Shown here: piece after piece, positions 54,614 to 64,000 of the stretch
Layout of the letters: each line of letters starts with the position of its first letter
How positions within the stretch are numbered: position 1 is the first letter of the stretch
DNA from: Astragalus membranaceus
Lineage: Eukaryota; Streptophyta; Magnoliopsida; Fabales; Fabaceae
DNA: 64,000 nucleotides
Assembly: GCA_039519185.1 (NCBI GenBank)
Contig: CM076849.1
Coordinates: 68,442,784 to 68,506,783 of the forward strand
Direction: 5' to 3'
Made by a program: the position numbers and the translations under genes
Notes under the pieces: generated by a model
The model's database searches: none
What the model saw: only the letters and a program-made list of their open reading frames with translations
Told to the model about the DNA's origin: nothing

Positions 54614-56438
54614 ATGCACTTGCGCTCTAGGAAAAACCTAAGTATGGATTTGCCTTCCGCTTCAAGAAAGGCAACTGCTGCGAAAGGCCGAATCACGGAG
54701 CCAGTAGGTGTTTCAGGGAATACTACTGCAATGGTTACTGCAGAATCGAATGAACCGCCTCACCAAGAGGAGGAGCCTGTGGTCATGACCACCTCATTCA
54801 TTCGGCAACAAATTGACATGGGGATACATGATATAATGTACCAAGTGTCCCAAAATTTGGCTGACATAGTTAAACCTATGGTGCACAATGAAGTGCAACA
54901 AGCCAAGGAATTGGAGCACTGGCTTGCAACACAAGGTGGCAGCCCCACCATCCCCATTTTCCCTGACCAATTACAGGGAGGACATCCTACTTCTCTGGGA
55001 GGCACGCATCAGTCCCTGCCATACACCAGCCATGTTGGACCTCAGCAGGCTTTCTCCTATGCTTCTATGGGAGGTATGCATCAGTGTTCACTAAGTGGAA
55101 GTTTGACTGGGCCTCAGCAGGTGTTCTCTTATTAGGTATTCCCTTCTCCTGTGATTCCTCAACCCAGTACTTTTGCCACTGCCAACACTAGGGGGAAGTT
55201 TTTGGCGAATGTCACTAATACGACTTCTCTTCAGCAGGGAGAAGTGCAATTGGCCCGAAGGCCGCCCGAGGCAGTGGGCTCGGTGAGTTTGCCGCAAGGA
55301 CCATCCTATGGATGCTTTGCCGCGGCTAACTACCCGGCCTACGCAGGGGGGTAAGCCTTCGCCCCGGAATCAGGGAATGACAGGATCAGTGGATATTGCC
55401 CGAGTCGGTAGCCATGGGTCCAGAGCCCACCTGGCTCGACAAGCCTACCTCCTAGCCAGCCGTACCCTAAAGCACTAAGTACCTACCCAGCGGGTTCCTT
55501 TATACAGACACAAATGAATGTTGCTCCGGCCGAGCAGCCATGGAATCAACTTCCACCTCACCGAGGCATGCAAACATTTGTACCTGGAACTGGCCTTGTT
55601 AACCTGGCCTAAGTAGTGGCTGGGCAGCCATGGACAGATGCTCCACCTCAGGTACCACCGCAGCCAGGGGCACAGGGGCCCCCAGATACACTGTGGCGAC
55701 CAACGCCTCCACCTGAAAGACCATCGGGGGCCAACCTCCTGGATCCTAATTTGATAGCTGACACTATTAAGAAGTTCTTCGGCGTTCAGCTGAAACCGCT
55801 TGATAGACCGGTGTACAAGAAGCCTTACCCCGAGTGGGTGGATAGATTGGTGCCTCTGCCCAGAGGATTCAAAACCCCTGACTTGCCACATTCTCCGGGG
55901 ATGATCGTAAGTCTACTATGGAGAACGTCGGTCGGCTCACGGCCTAATGTCGGGAAGGAAACCCAAATGAGTTCCATAAGTTGCAGCTGTTCCCTTTGTT
56001 TTTGACAGGGACTGCCTTCTGTTGGTATTCTTCTCTCCCACCTGATTCTATACAGACCTGGGCAGACATGGAAAGGTGCTTCCATGACAGATTTATTGGC
56101 CACAGCCTGAAGTTAGTGCTACCGATCTCATGAATTTACGGCAGAAGGTGGATGAGGCTGTGACAGACTTCATTGAAAGATTCAGAAAGATGGCCGGAAA
56201 GTGCTCAGTACCTTTCCCAGAATCTCAACTTACTTCGATGGTCATCTTTGGAATGCACCCTCACTTGAAGGAGAAGCTTGGGGGACAAGCTTGTAGTGAC
56301 CTCAGTGGCCTGACTTCCAAGGCAATTCCGATTGAACAATTCACTCATGAGAAGAAGCAAGAAGGATTTGATGGTGAAATAATCCCAATGGATGATTATG
56401 ATGTGTCTGAAGATGCATCAAATTACCATAGTGATTAG
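54614..56438 (+). pseudogene. Element F gag, broken
   Basis: It opens at 54614 with MHLRSRKNLSMDLPSASRK. Near 54800 is FIRQQIDMGIHDIMYQVSQN, then glycine/glutamine-rich repeats around HPTSLGGTHQSLPY and GPQQAFSYAS. A TAG at 55133 interrupts the frame, which goes on to 55354; proline-rich sequence follows (55616-55720, PPQVPPQPGAQGPP). FGVQLKPLDRPVYKKPYPEW (near 55780) and, at 56130, NLRQKVDEAVTDFIERFRKM are the capsid-type retrotransposon gag blocks of Tat elements. Several frameshifts occur. No protease or other pol domain follows before the 3' UTR, so this is a gag-only (TR-GAG) element. Confidence 0.82.
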
Positions 56439-56600
56439 GCAGCCAAATGACATGGCAGCCGAGACCTCGTCAACTAACTAGGGTGGCTACACTTTTTGAC
56501 TATGGCTTTGGCGCACGGCTTACAATTTCCTTCAACAAAGGATAAGTGGAAGTAGCCGGTTCAATGGAAACGGAATACCAATCCAACAAGACAAAGTGTG

Positions 56601-56970
56601 ACGACACTTAGCAGTGCCACATCGGTAACGTAAGACTACTATCTGCAAACGCAGCGTCTTACTTACGTTGGTGTTTCCTTAATCGGCTGAAACACACAAT
56701 ACTGGGGGGCACCTAGCAGTGTTACTATGACATTATGAGTCTACTGTCTACAATCCCAGTTGTACACAACTTGGGCGCACCTAGCAGTGTCACTTTGACA
56801 TTATGAGTCTACTGTCTGCAATCCCAGTCAGACATAACTGGGGAGCACCTAGCCGTGTCACTTTGATATTATGAGTCTACTGTCTGCAATCCCAATTGTA
56901 CAACACTGGGGGGCACCTAGCAGTGTCATTGTGAAATTGTGAGTCTACTGTCTGCAACCTCAGAAATTCC
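56601..56970 (+). repeat. 68-bp tandem repeats in the 3' UTR of element F
   Basis: Four units with GCACCTAGCAGTGT at 56709, 56777, 56845 and 56913, exactly 68 bases apart, plus a diverged unit before. Each carries a G run (ACTGGGGGGCACC) followed by TTATGAGTCTACTGTCTGCA. Confidence 0.9.
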
Positions 56971-57104
56971 AAAAGATTAAATTTCCATATGCACTACAGC
57001 CACAGTTGTCAAGTGTAAGGAGTTGACAGAGAAGAAATCGGCTGACATAATACATCCTTTAGCTTCCTCTTAAGGTACTTAGCTAAAGGATGCAGGGGGG
57101 CATT

Positions 57105-57910
57105 TGTTGACACCCGTTTTCGTCGAGGGCTACCCGGTTGGTATAGAATCGGGTAGCCGAGGGGCGAAGGCTGATTCCTGTCAGCAAAAGTAGAAATTTT
57201 AGCTGCTTGGGGTCTAATTTACTATACATGACCACGTGTCTAAGATAAACAACTGATGAGCAGTTGAGGTGCCTACTCGGCTAAGGCAAGACTTGGCCGA
57301 GGCTAATCAGCCGAGGCAATATAGGCCGAGGCAAGACGTGGCCGAGGCAAATCGACTCGATGTGGCTGCTAAGCCTATACAGGCTTGGAAGACGTTATTG
57401 GGTCTAAATGTATTCATATAATTATCTACTAGAAAAGAAATATAGTGGAAAAAGGCCAAGTCAAGCTACGGTAACCACCTTCCTAAATTTATGGGAAGTG
57501 AGCATGAGGAGTTGGCCAAGTTAAAGGAGTTTTCTTTGAGAGCAATGATTCAAAGCACGAAGACAGAACGTGGGAGCAGTTGAAAGATCAAGCGAGAGGA
57601 GCGAGGCCTTGAAAAGCGGAGTGAGGGAGTTCACCCCACTAACCGTGCTAGTGAGATCATGGGTGGTTACTCCGCCTCTTTAGGGCTTAGGAACGATGAT
57701 AGTCGTTGACCTTAGATTGATCCAACAGTAGGAAAATGTTAGCTATGATAGTGGCCGACGAGGGCCTATGTATATAAATAGCAGAGTAATTGTACAAAAT
57801 AGAGACAATCAATCAATCAAAAAACTCTACGTTTATTTCATCTATTTGCTTTTAACGCACTTTATCTTTATTTTTTATGCATTAGCCAGTAGTATAATCC
57901 AACCCTCGCA
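57105..57910 (+). repeat. Element F 3' LTR
   Basis: It starts TGTTGACACCCG directly after the PPT GATGCAGGGGGGCATT. It contains GGCCGAGGCAA-type short repeats (57290-57350) and the TATA box TATATAAATAGC near 57770. It ends CCTCGCA at 57910, probably short of the true end. Confidence 0.85.
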
Positions 57911-58047
57911 GGTGCTCTTGGGTCGTTCAATCAGGAGATTGAAGCGGTTGAAATCCTTAGCGGGGAGCTCGGGTTCTCAATTCAAGGGAATTGAGATTTG
58001 CTATTTGAAGTTGATTGTTTGTAAAACATTGGTTCTTCATATAGTGG
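57911..58047. other. Unassigned sequence between two LTRs
   Basis: 137 bases that match neither the continuation of the element F LTR (54365 onward) nor the Ogre-like LTR. Possibly the flank into which one of them inserted. Confidence 0.3.
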
Positions 58048-58370
58048 TGTTGCACCCCAAAAAATCCGGTTCGGACTTCTCATTGTACAACGTGGAAAAG
58101 GTATGGAGCCGCCACCAATATTTTAATTTTAAGACCAAAACATTGAAAAAAGGTCTTTTAGACAAGGCAGATGGTCTTTCGAAAACTAGAGATATGGGTT
58201 CGGGGGTCGGTTAGGCATGGGGAAGGTATTAGCACCCCGTACCTCCTTTCTACCGAAAGGGAACCTTTAATTAAATGTGTGGTTTGAAGTGTTGATTTGA
58301 AAATGCTTTTATTTTGCCTCTTTATTGAAAAGGGAGTGAGAAGACTTAATGAAAATTTTTATTTTTGGCG

Positions 58371-58440
58371 CTTGACGAGAGTTGGCCTCTCGCTCCTACG
58401 TATCTCCTGGTGCGATGGAGAATTCAAAGCTACGTAGTTC
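58371..58440 (+). other. Two-hairpin module, copy 3
   Basis: Hairpin one is CGAGAG-ttggc-CTCTCG. Hairpin two is CTACGTA/TACGTAG enclosing TCTCC/GGAGA, with TCAAAG in the 3' side loop. Confidence 0.7.
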
Positions 58441-58507
58441 TTGGTTGTCCTAAAAAGGTTTTTGTTTTTTAGTCTGTTTAGATGAGTTTTCGCAGTAGGA
58501 GTGAGGA

Positions 58508-58770
58508 TTCGCGATGACCAAACAACAACGGTTTAGAGTGGCCGCGCTACTAACTCTTTTGGAAATGAAATTATCATTAACAAAATAAACGGCAACGGCG
58601 CGAGTGATCATTAACGATAATCGGTTTTGCTTTTGATTCGAGTGTTCGCGACGACCAAACAACAACGGTTTAGAGTGGCCGCGCTACTAACTCTTTTGAA
58701 AATGAAATTATCATTAACAACCAAACGGCAACGGCGCGAGTGATCATTAATGATAATCGGTTTTTATTTT
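58508..58770 (+). repeat. 137-bp tandem duplication
   Basis: TTCGCGAYGACCAAACAACA starts at 58508 and again at 58645. Both units contain AGTGGCCGCGCTACTAAC and CGGCAACGGCGCGAGTGATC. Confidence 0.85.
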
Positions 58771-58819
58771 AGATGATCAAAAAGGGCTTTCGCAATCGAA
58801 TTAATTTTGGTTTGTTGTG

Positions 58820-58879
58820 CTTGACGAGGACGTGGCTCGCTCCTACGTATCCCAAATGGGAATCAAAGCGACGTAGTTC
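58820..58879 (+). other. Two-hairpin module, copy 4
   Basis: Hairpin one is CGAG-gacgtgg-CTCG. Hairpin two is CTACGT/ACGTAG enclosing TCCC-aaat-GGGA, with TCAAAG in the 3' side loop. Confidence 0.7.
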
Positions 58880-60279
58880 TAAGGAGCCTTGAAAGTGAAA
58901 GTCTTTTTGCTTTGGTTTTGCAAAGTGAGGGGCTCTCATGATGATCAAACTAACAAAGGTTATGGGTGATTGTCACTAGTCACCATTTTCATGCTAGGCC
59001 ATTTAGAAAAGAAAACAATGAATGCAAATCGAATCCTTAGGCAAGCAACAATCTCACTTGAATTCTTGAGCAAATATTAGCTTAGACTACACATGTTAGA
59101 CCACAACACATAAATAGGCAAAGAAGAAACTTGGATTGGGCATTAAGCAAAAATACAAGAGTGGGCAAGATTGAACCTAAATGCACATCTAGTGGAAGAT
59201 GCTAGGCGAGAACCATACTCAAATATTTCTACAAAACGCAAGGGAATCTAAATGCACATCTAGTGGAAGATGCAATGTAAGGAATGAGCCTATCTAAGTA
59301 TTGGTGATTCCACATGAGAGTAGACAAGGAAGTGATAGGCACAAATGAATTCAAAAGAGTAGCCGGGATCCAAAATGTTAATGATTGAAATGCATTTTTC
59401 CCTCAACAACAACAATTATACTAACATATTTACATAAGATGTAACTCTAAATGTAATGAAATGCTTAGTATGTAAAAAAAACAAATTGACGATCTATATT
59501 TTTGATGCTAAAACTTTGATGATGATGCTAAGATTCAAGAATATACCTTAACTCCAAGCTAAATAAGCAAGAAATAAGATGAATGAGTGCTAAACCACTT
59601 GAATTTACTCTTTAACCTTCAGCCTTGAGCTTGATTCTAGAGATTTGGAGATGAATCTTTGAGAAGAATGCAAGAATGATGAGGGGGATGTTGAAGTAAG
59701 ACAAAGGTGTAAATAGCACTATGGGCTTTTAGGAAAATAAAATAATAAAAAAGCAAAATGGGGTTGTTTGTGAGTAAAACAGGGGGGTTCGCTTCATAAA
59801 AATGGGGAGGTGCCACTATCATTTTTGAACTAAAAAAAAGAAACAAAAGAAGAGGGGGGCTGCGAGACAGAAAGTACAGGGGTGTGAACAACAGTTTTGC
59901 TAAAAAAACGTAAGTGGGTTGTATTTGGAAAAGGGTGGTGTGGAAAGCTTAGCCCAACTCGTTTTTTATTCAGCAGGAGGCCCAGTTTTATTTTTGGAGG
60001 TATTGGGCTAATGTAGGGGGCTGTGTGGGTTAAAACATGGGGTGTAGAAAGATAAACTGAAAAAAATAAAAATAAAAAAGGAACTAATGGACTACCTAAG
60101 CCCATGAGAATTAACCTAAAACTAAAATCAATTCAACATCACACTCTCCAGCCGTAGCAATGCACTACCAGAGGAAAGAAAAAATTTTAGAAAGGAGAGA
60201 GAGAAAGAGAAACGAAGAGAGAGAGAGGTGCAGGAGGATTTTGAAAAAGTGAGAGAGGGGGAGGCTTGAACGGAGGGCT
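58880..60279. other. Ogre-like LTR, middle part
   Basis: Non-coding. GAATCTAAATGCACATCTAGTGGAAGATGC-type sequence occurs twice (about 59168 and 59245). The rest is mixed AT-rich and purine-rich sequence. Confidence 0.4.
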
Positions 60280-60790
60280 GAAGTTGTGGTGGTTGTGAGT
60301 GGTGGTGATGAGAGGTGAATGGGCTCATGGTAGTGGTGGTGTTGGGAAAGAGATAGTGGTGGTGATGAGGTGAATGATGGTGATAATGGTGTTGTGGTTG
60401 TTTGGTGATTGTTGTGTAGTTGTGTGGGATAAGTTTTGGTGGGGGAAGGTGGCTCCGGTGGAGCTCCGACGACACTCCGGCGGTGGTGGCTCTTGGTTTT
60501 GTGGAGTGGTGGTTATGTGGGGGTGTTGTGGGTTATGGGAGTGGTTGTTGTTGTTGTTGTTGTTGTGTGGTGGTGGTTTGTTGTTGTTGTAGGGATGGTT
60601 GTTGTTGTAGTGGGGGTTGTTGTTGTTGTAGGGATGGTTGTTGTTGTAGTGGGGATGGTTGTGGTGGTTGTTTGGTGGTGGAATGGTGTTGTGGTGCTAT
60701 TGGAGAGATGAGTTTTGGTGGTGAGGTGGAGGAGATGAGTAGTGTTGGAGATATGAGTTTTGGTGGTGAGGTGGTGTTGAAGGGGATGAG
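60280..60790. repeat. GTT/GGT microsatellite-like region
   Basis: Runs of TTGTTGTTGTTG, GGTGGTGG and TAGGGATGGTTGTTG units. Open frames across it are low-complexity and not genes. Confidence 0.8.
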
Positions 60791-62066
60791 TTTTTGGTGG
60801 TGGTGCCTTTTGGGTTAATTTATTCCTTCTACTTTGAAATGCAATCCTATGTTTGTTCCTTTCTCCCCCCTAGTAACAGCGCCCCCCTCCCCTTTTATTT
60901 ACATTGCTCCTTTTGATTTCTTTCTTCTGTGTGTTGTATCCTTAATTTTTTCTCTTTTTTTTTCAGTACCCTCACGGTTTTCTCCCCTTTTTCTTTACTG
61001 TTGCTCTTCCTAATATACTTATAGTGAAACTTGTATGGTGTAGGTGTGATGTTGATGTAGAGGAGCAAAAACCATTAGGGACAAGCAGCAAAAGAGGTGC
61101 TGCAAAGTTGCTTGGCTTCACCTAATTTGGGATAAAAACAAAGGGACAAGGAGAAGGAGCATTTAGCTTCATTCTCAAAATAAATTTTCTTTTGCAAAGC
61201 AAAAACAAGGCTTCAGCTATGGTGGAGGTCAAAGGCTGAAATGTTTGTTCACAAAAATGGGAAAAGCAAAGGGACAAGGAAAAAGAAGTTTGAGCTCCAT
61301 TCTTCAAACACACATTGCTCTATGTTTTTTGTTTTACTTTTCTTTACTTTTTACCCTTTTTTTTTGTTTTATGTGACAACAAATATATATATTAATAAAA
61401 GAAAACAGATTTAAATAAAACAAACTATTTAACTACTTGACTATTTTTGTGTGTCTCTTTTTTTGTTTATAACCATTAATAAGTAAATACAATTGGAAGG
61501 TCCGTGCAATTAGCTTGATTCTCGTATGGCCAACACACACTTGATTAGCAAATTAATACACACAACGAGAATAAACATGCGCACATAATTAGGAGTGACA
61601 CGCACTTGCGGTTAGGACTAACATCGTATGCGGTAAAGAAAAGACATGCAGGCACAACGATAATGAAGCGGTACAAGATCATTAGAACTAACGCGCGTAT
61701 CGCGGCCAAGAATAATGCGCGTGTGCAATGACACATATTTCTGGGTTTTTCAAATACGAGAAAAATACTGTTGGAAATTTTGCATTCGCGAAAAGACATT
61801 TTTATTTGTTATTATTATTATTATTTTTTTATAAATTTGGAATAGCCGGACAAAATTGGGGTATGACAGCTGCCCCTCTTTATTTAAATTTTGACGAGGA
61901 ATATGAATTGGCCGAAACATATTCCTAGGCAAAATTGAAATAAAGAATTCAGAAATCATACCAATTTTGTCTATTTAAGGAAAACCGAATTTTCTATTTT
62001 TTCTTTTTCTTTTTTTGTTTTTTTTTGGAAAGATAGACACTTTCATGTCGACGCGAAAACAGTAAA
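60791..62066. other. Ogre-like LTR, later part
   Basis: Non-coding. It includes two diverged copies of a GGGACAAGGARAA block with GAAGC near 61140 and 61272, and GACAGCTGCCCCTC near 61865. Confidence 0.4.
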
Positions 62067-62224
62067 TGGGCATTTGCGTGCAGACAGAAAAGTAGAACGG
62101 GCACTTGGCGTGCAGACAGAAATGTAAAAATGGGCACTTGGCGTGCAGACAGAAAAGTAAGATGGGCACTTGGCGTGCAGAAAGCGGTAAATGAGCACTT
62201 GGCGTGCAGAAAGCGGTAAATTGG
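62067..62224 (+). repeat. ~33-bp minisatellite
   Basis: Five units around GGGCACTTGGCGTGCAGACA with variable tails (AAAAGTAAGAT or AAGCGGTAAAT). Confidence 0.85.
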
Positions 62225-62435
62225 GAATTCGGAGGCTGCCTAAAACCTTCTAACGGACTCTTGTCGAGTCCGAGCTCTGGCGGGGCCTTTTCGAGCGACC
62301 GATCAACATCAGGTCCGGAACTGATTTGATCAATGGATTTACGCTATGCCTTAGGCTGACACAACTAATCCGAAGGACTTGACGAAGTCTGATGGATCCA
62401 TTGCATGCTCGTACACAATGTTGTGATCTGTGGAA

Positions 62436-62570
62436 GGAGTTCACTAACTCGGTGGGAGTTCACTAACTCTGTGGGAGTTCACTAACTCTGTGTTGATGGA
62501 GTTTACTAACTCGGGGTTGAGGGAGTTTACTAACTCAGGGTTGATGGAGTTTACTAACTTGGGGTTGATG
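62436..62570 (+). repeat. 20-27-bp minisatellite
   Basis: About six units of GAGTTYACTAACTCNGKG, first short (20 bp), then with TTGATG extensions (26-27 bp). Confidence 0.8.
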
Positions 62571-63061
62571 ATTTTCTAAAAATGAGATTTTTGGGACTCT
62601 CTGGTCCAAAGTAACTTTTCTCTTGGATGGTGCATGAAATGCGTGCACTTGGATGTTTGGGGTGCACATGAATGCAATGATTGACTTTGGTGGGATGCCT
62701 TTTCTGTTTGATTTTTCTCTTCTTTTCCTTTTGTTATTCTTTCGCTCTTCTGAGATGCGAATTTGAAGGCGTAATGTACTGTTTGATGCCATGGAGTGAT
62801 GACTGGTATGGATGATATGAGAATGATGAATGATATGAAGATGTTGTGTTCTTTTATGTTCCATCTTCTGTGATTTTCTTCTCTCCTTTCTTATTTGCTC
62901 TTTTTTTTTTCTATGGAATGCAGATATCTATGTAAATGGAGTGTGAATGTATGTTATGCAAAGTGTATGTGATGTGATGATTTCAATGGAATGATGGATG
63001 CTATGAGATGCTATTTTTGATTTTCTTCCTTTTTATTTTGGTTAAGGATCAACACTTCAAG
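62571..63061. other. Ogre-like LTR, between minisatellites
   Basis: Non-coding, rich in GAATGxATGATAT-type words. Nothing further was recognised. Confidence 0.35.
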
Positions 63062-63414
63062 TGCCTACAAGGTAACATCCTAATCCCCAAGGATTAAGGT
63101 GAGCACCAAAGCCCTACAAGATAACAACCTAATCCCTAAGGATCCAGGCGAACACTGAAGCCCTACAAGATAACAACCTAATCCCTAAGGATCCGGGCGA
63201 GCACCGAAGCCCTACAAGATAACAACCCAATCCCTAAGGGTCCAGGCGAGCACTGAAGCCCTACAAGATAACAACCTAATCCCTAAGGATCCAGGCGAGC
63301 ACTGAAGCCCTACAAGATAACAACCTAATCCCTAAGGATCCGGGCGAGCACCGAAGCCCTACAAGATAACAACCTAATCCCTAAGGGTTAAGGCGAGCAC
63401 TAAAGCCCTACAAG
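63062..63414 (+). repeat. 49-bp minisatellite
   Basis: GCCCTACAAG recurs at 63111, 63160, 63209, 63258, 63307, 63356 and 63405, exactly 49 bases apart, each followed by ATAACAACCTAATCCCTAAG in most units. A diverged first unit starts at 63062. About seven units in all. Confidence 0.92.
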
Positions 63415-64000
63415 CGGCCAACTTTAGGCGACCCCCTCATGTGCTGAGATAGCTGGTTAAAGAATTTTTCCTATTTGTCTTTTTGCTATGTGAGGATGCA
63501 AATGCAGTATTTTGATGCATGATATGACAAAATTTTTGGGGTATTCAAATACTTTTTTTGTGAATACTTTCATAATGATGAGACGCGAGACTTTGGATGC
63601 AAAAGTGGGATGATTATTGACCATTTTTGTTGAAAAATTGAATTTGATTCAAACTCCGGTGTTCTCAAGGTTTTTACTTACAAACAAGCTCACTTGTTTT
63701 CTCTCCCTTCCAATGACGACTGAATCTTAGATATCGCATGACTAACCTGTGTTCTCTCTCTTTGAAGCATTGCTTAGTAAGCATGCATAGGAGCGCAAAT
63801 GTGAATGAGTGAGTCTGTTAACTTGGGATTGGTTTAGGATATGTATGACAATTGAAGGGATGACAAACATGATTATTACCGACGCTCATGAGGGACCAAG
63901 GGATGCAAGACTGCCCCGGTTCGGGCTTTTGATGAGTGAATAAGCTTGCCTTTGCCTGGTGGTGATAATGACTAGTGATGTAGGAGATGATGAATTGGGA
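63415..64000. other. Ogre-like LTR, window end
   Basis: Non-coding. No repeats or motifs that could be named with confidence. Confidence 0.35.

Larger units (their letters stand above)
58048..64000 (+). repeat. Ogre-like LTR, runs off the window
   Basis: It begins near TGTTGCACCCCAAAAAATCC and soon shows ATGGAGCCGCCACCAATA and TTCGGGGGTCGGTTAGGC, then the CTCCTACGTATC hairpin blocks; GACAGCTGCCCCTCTTTA follows near 61865. These are modules of the very long LTRs of legume Ogre elements. No coding frame is real in it; valine/glycine/cysteine-rich frames near 60374-60818 come from GTT/GGT repeats. The exact start and the end are not established. Confidence 0.65.

Noticed and set aside
60374..60818. 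Valine/glycine/cysteine-rich frames of up to 132 codons
   Set aside because: They arise from GTT/GGT microsatellite sequence and have no domain.
63062..63414. Regular 49-bp spacing that could recall a CRISPR array
   Set aside because: There are no variable spacers, units are contiguous, and the context is a plant LTR.
1..64000. tRNA, rRNA or snoRNA genes
   Set aside because: Scanned by eye for A/B boxes and cloverleaf ends; only the weak SINE-like box near 6970 was found. A tRNAscan run would be decisive.

Overview
The window is a stretch of plant nuclear heterochromatin. It holds one clear host gene, a five-exon GDSL esterase/lipase (2597-4037, minus strand). Nearly everything else is transposable element sequence, most of it LTR retrotransposons nested in one another. 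Athila/Cyclops-like, Tat-like and Ogre-like Ty3/gypsy elements together with a legume-style Mutator MITE suggest a legume, possibly of the Fabeae/Trifolieae group. That assignment is inference from repeat types, not from a marker gene.

Layout. 1-2160: copia debris (LTR, broken RT-RNase H, a second LTR remnant). 2597-4141: the GDSL gene and its TATA box. 4142-7631: AT-rich intergenic DNA with a Stowaway MITE, an ~870-bp TIR element rich in GATAC motifs and a doubtful SINE. 7632-39726: a nested stack. Its host is Tat-like copy A (5' LTR 7632, gag/protease remnants, an antisense ORF at 16269-18488, PPT at 18990, partial 3' LTR 30535-30749). Into copy A went a 5.45-kb element with two 2.6-kb LTRs around only 203 bp (9235-14689, TSD gacaa); a Cyclops-like solo LTR (TSD ggggg) that carries a minus-strand Athila-like element (19004-28985, TSD gtgat) and a Mutator MITE (29119-29401, TSD tttcttgat); and a second Athila-like element D (30750-34637). 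Element D is in turn broken by Tat-like copy B (34638-39726). The Athila-like element's 3' LTR contains a 999-bp CACTA element.

39727-53347: a non-coding chromovirus-type LTR derivative (PBS TGGTATCAGAG) arranged LTR-internal-LTR-internal. Its first LTR is split by a 3.78-kb Ogre-like solo LTR (TSD gaact), which contains a long-TIR element carrying an intact 226-codon frame similar to plant mobile domain proteins. 53379-53992: a 312-bp tandem duplication. 53993-57910: a gag-only Tat-type element with 68-bp repeats before its PPT. 58048-64000: an Ogre-like LTR with many minisatellites.

Almost every retroelement gene is broken by stops, frameshifts or deletions. The items most worth a second look are a repeated two-hairpin module with compensatory changes in the two Ogre-like LTRs, the Tat-like family with a protease-only sense strand and an antisense coiled-coil gene with its own TATA box, the PMD-carrying TIR element, and the LTR element with almost no interior.
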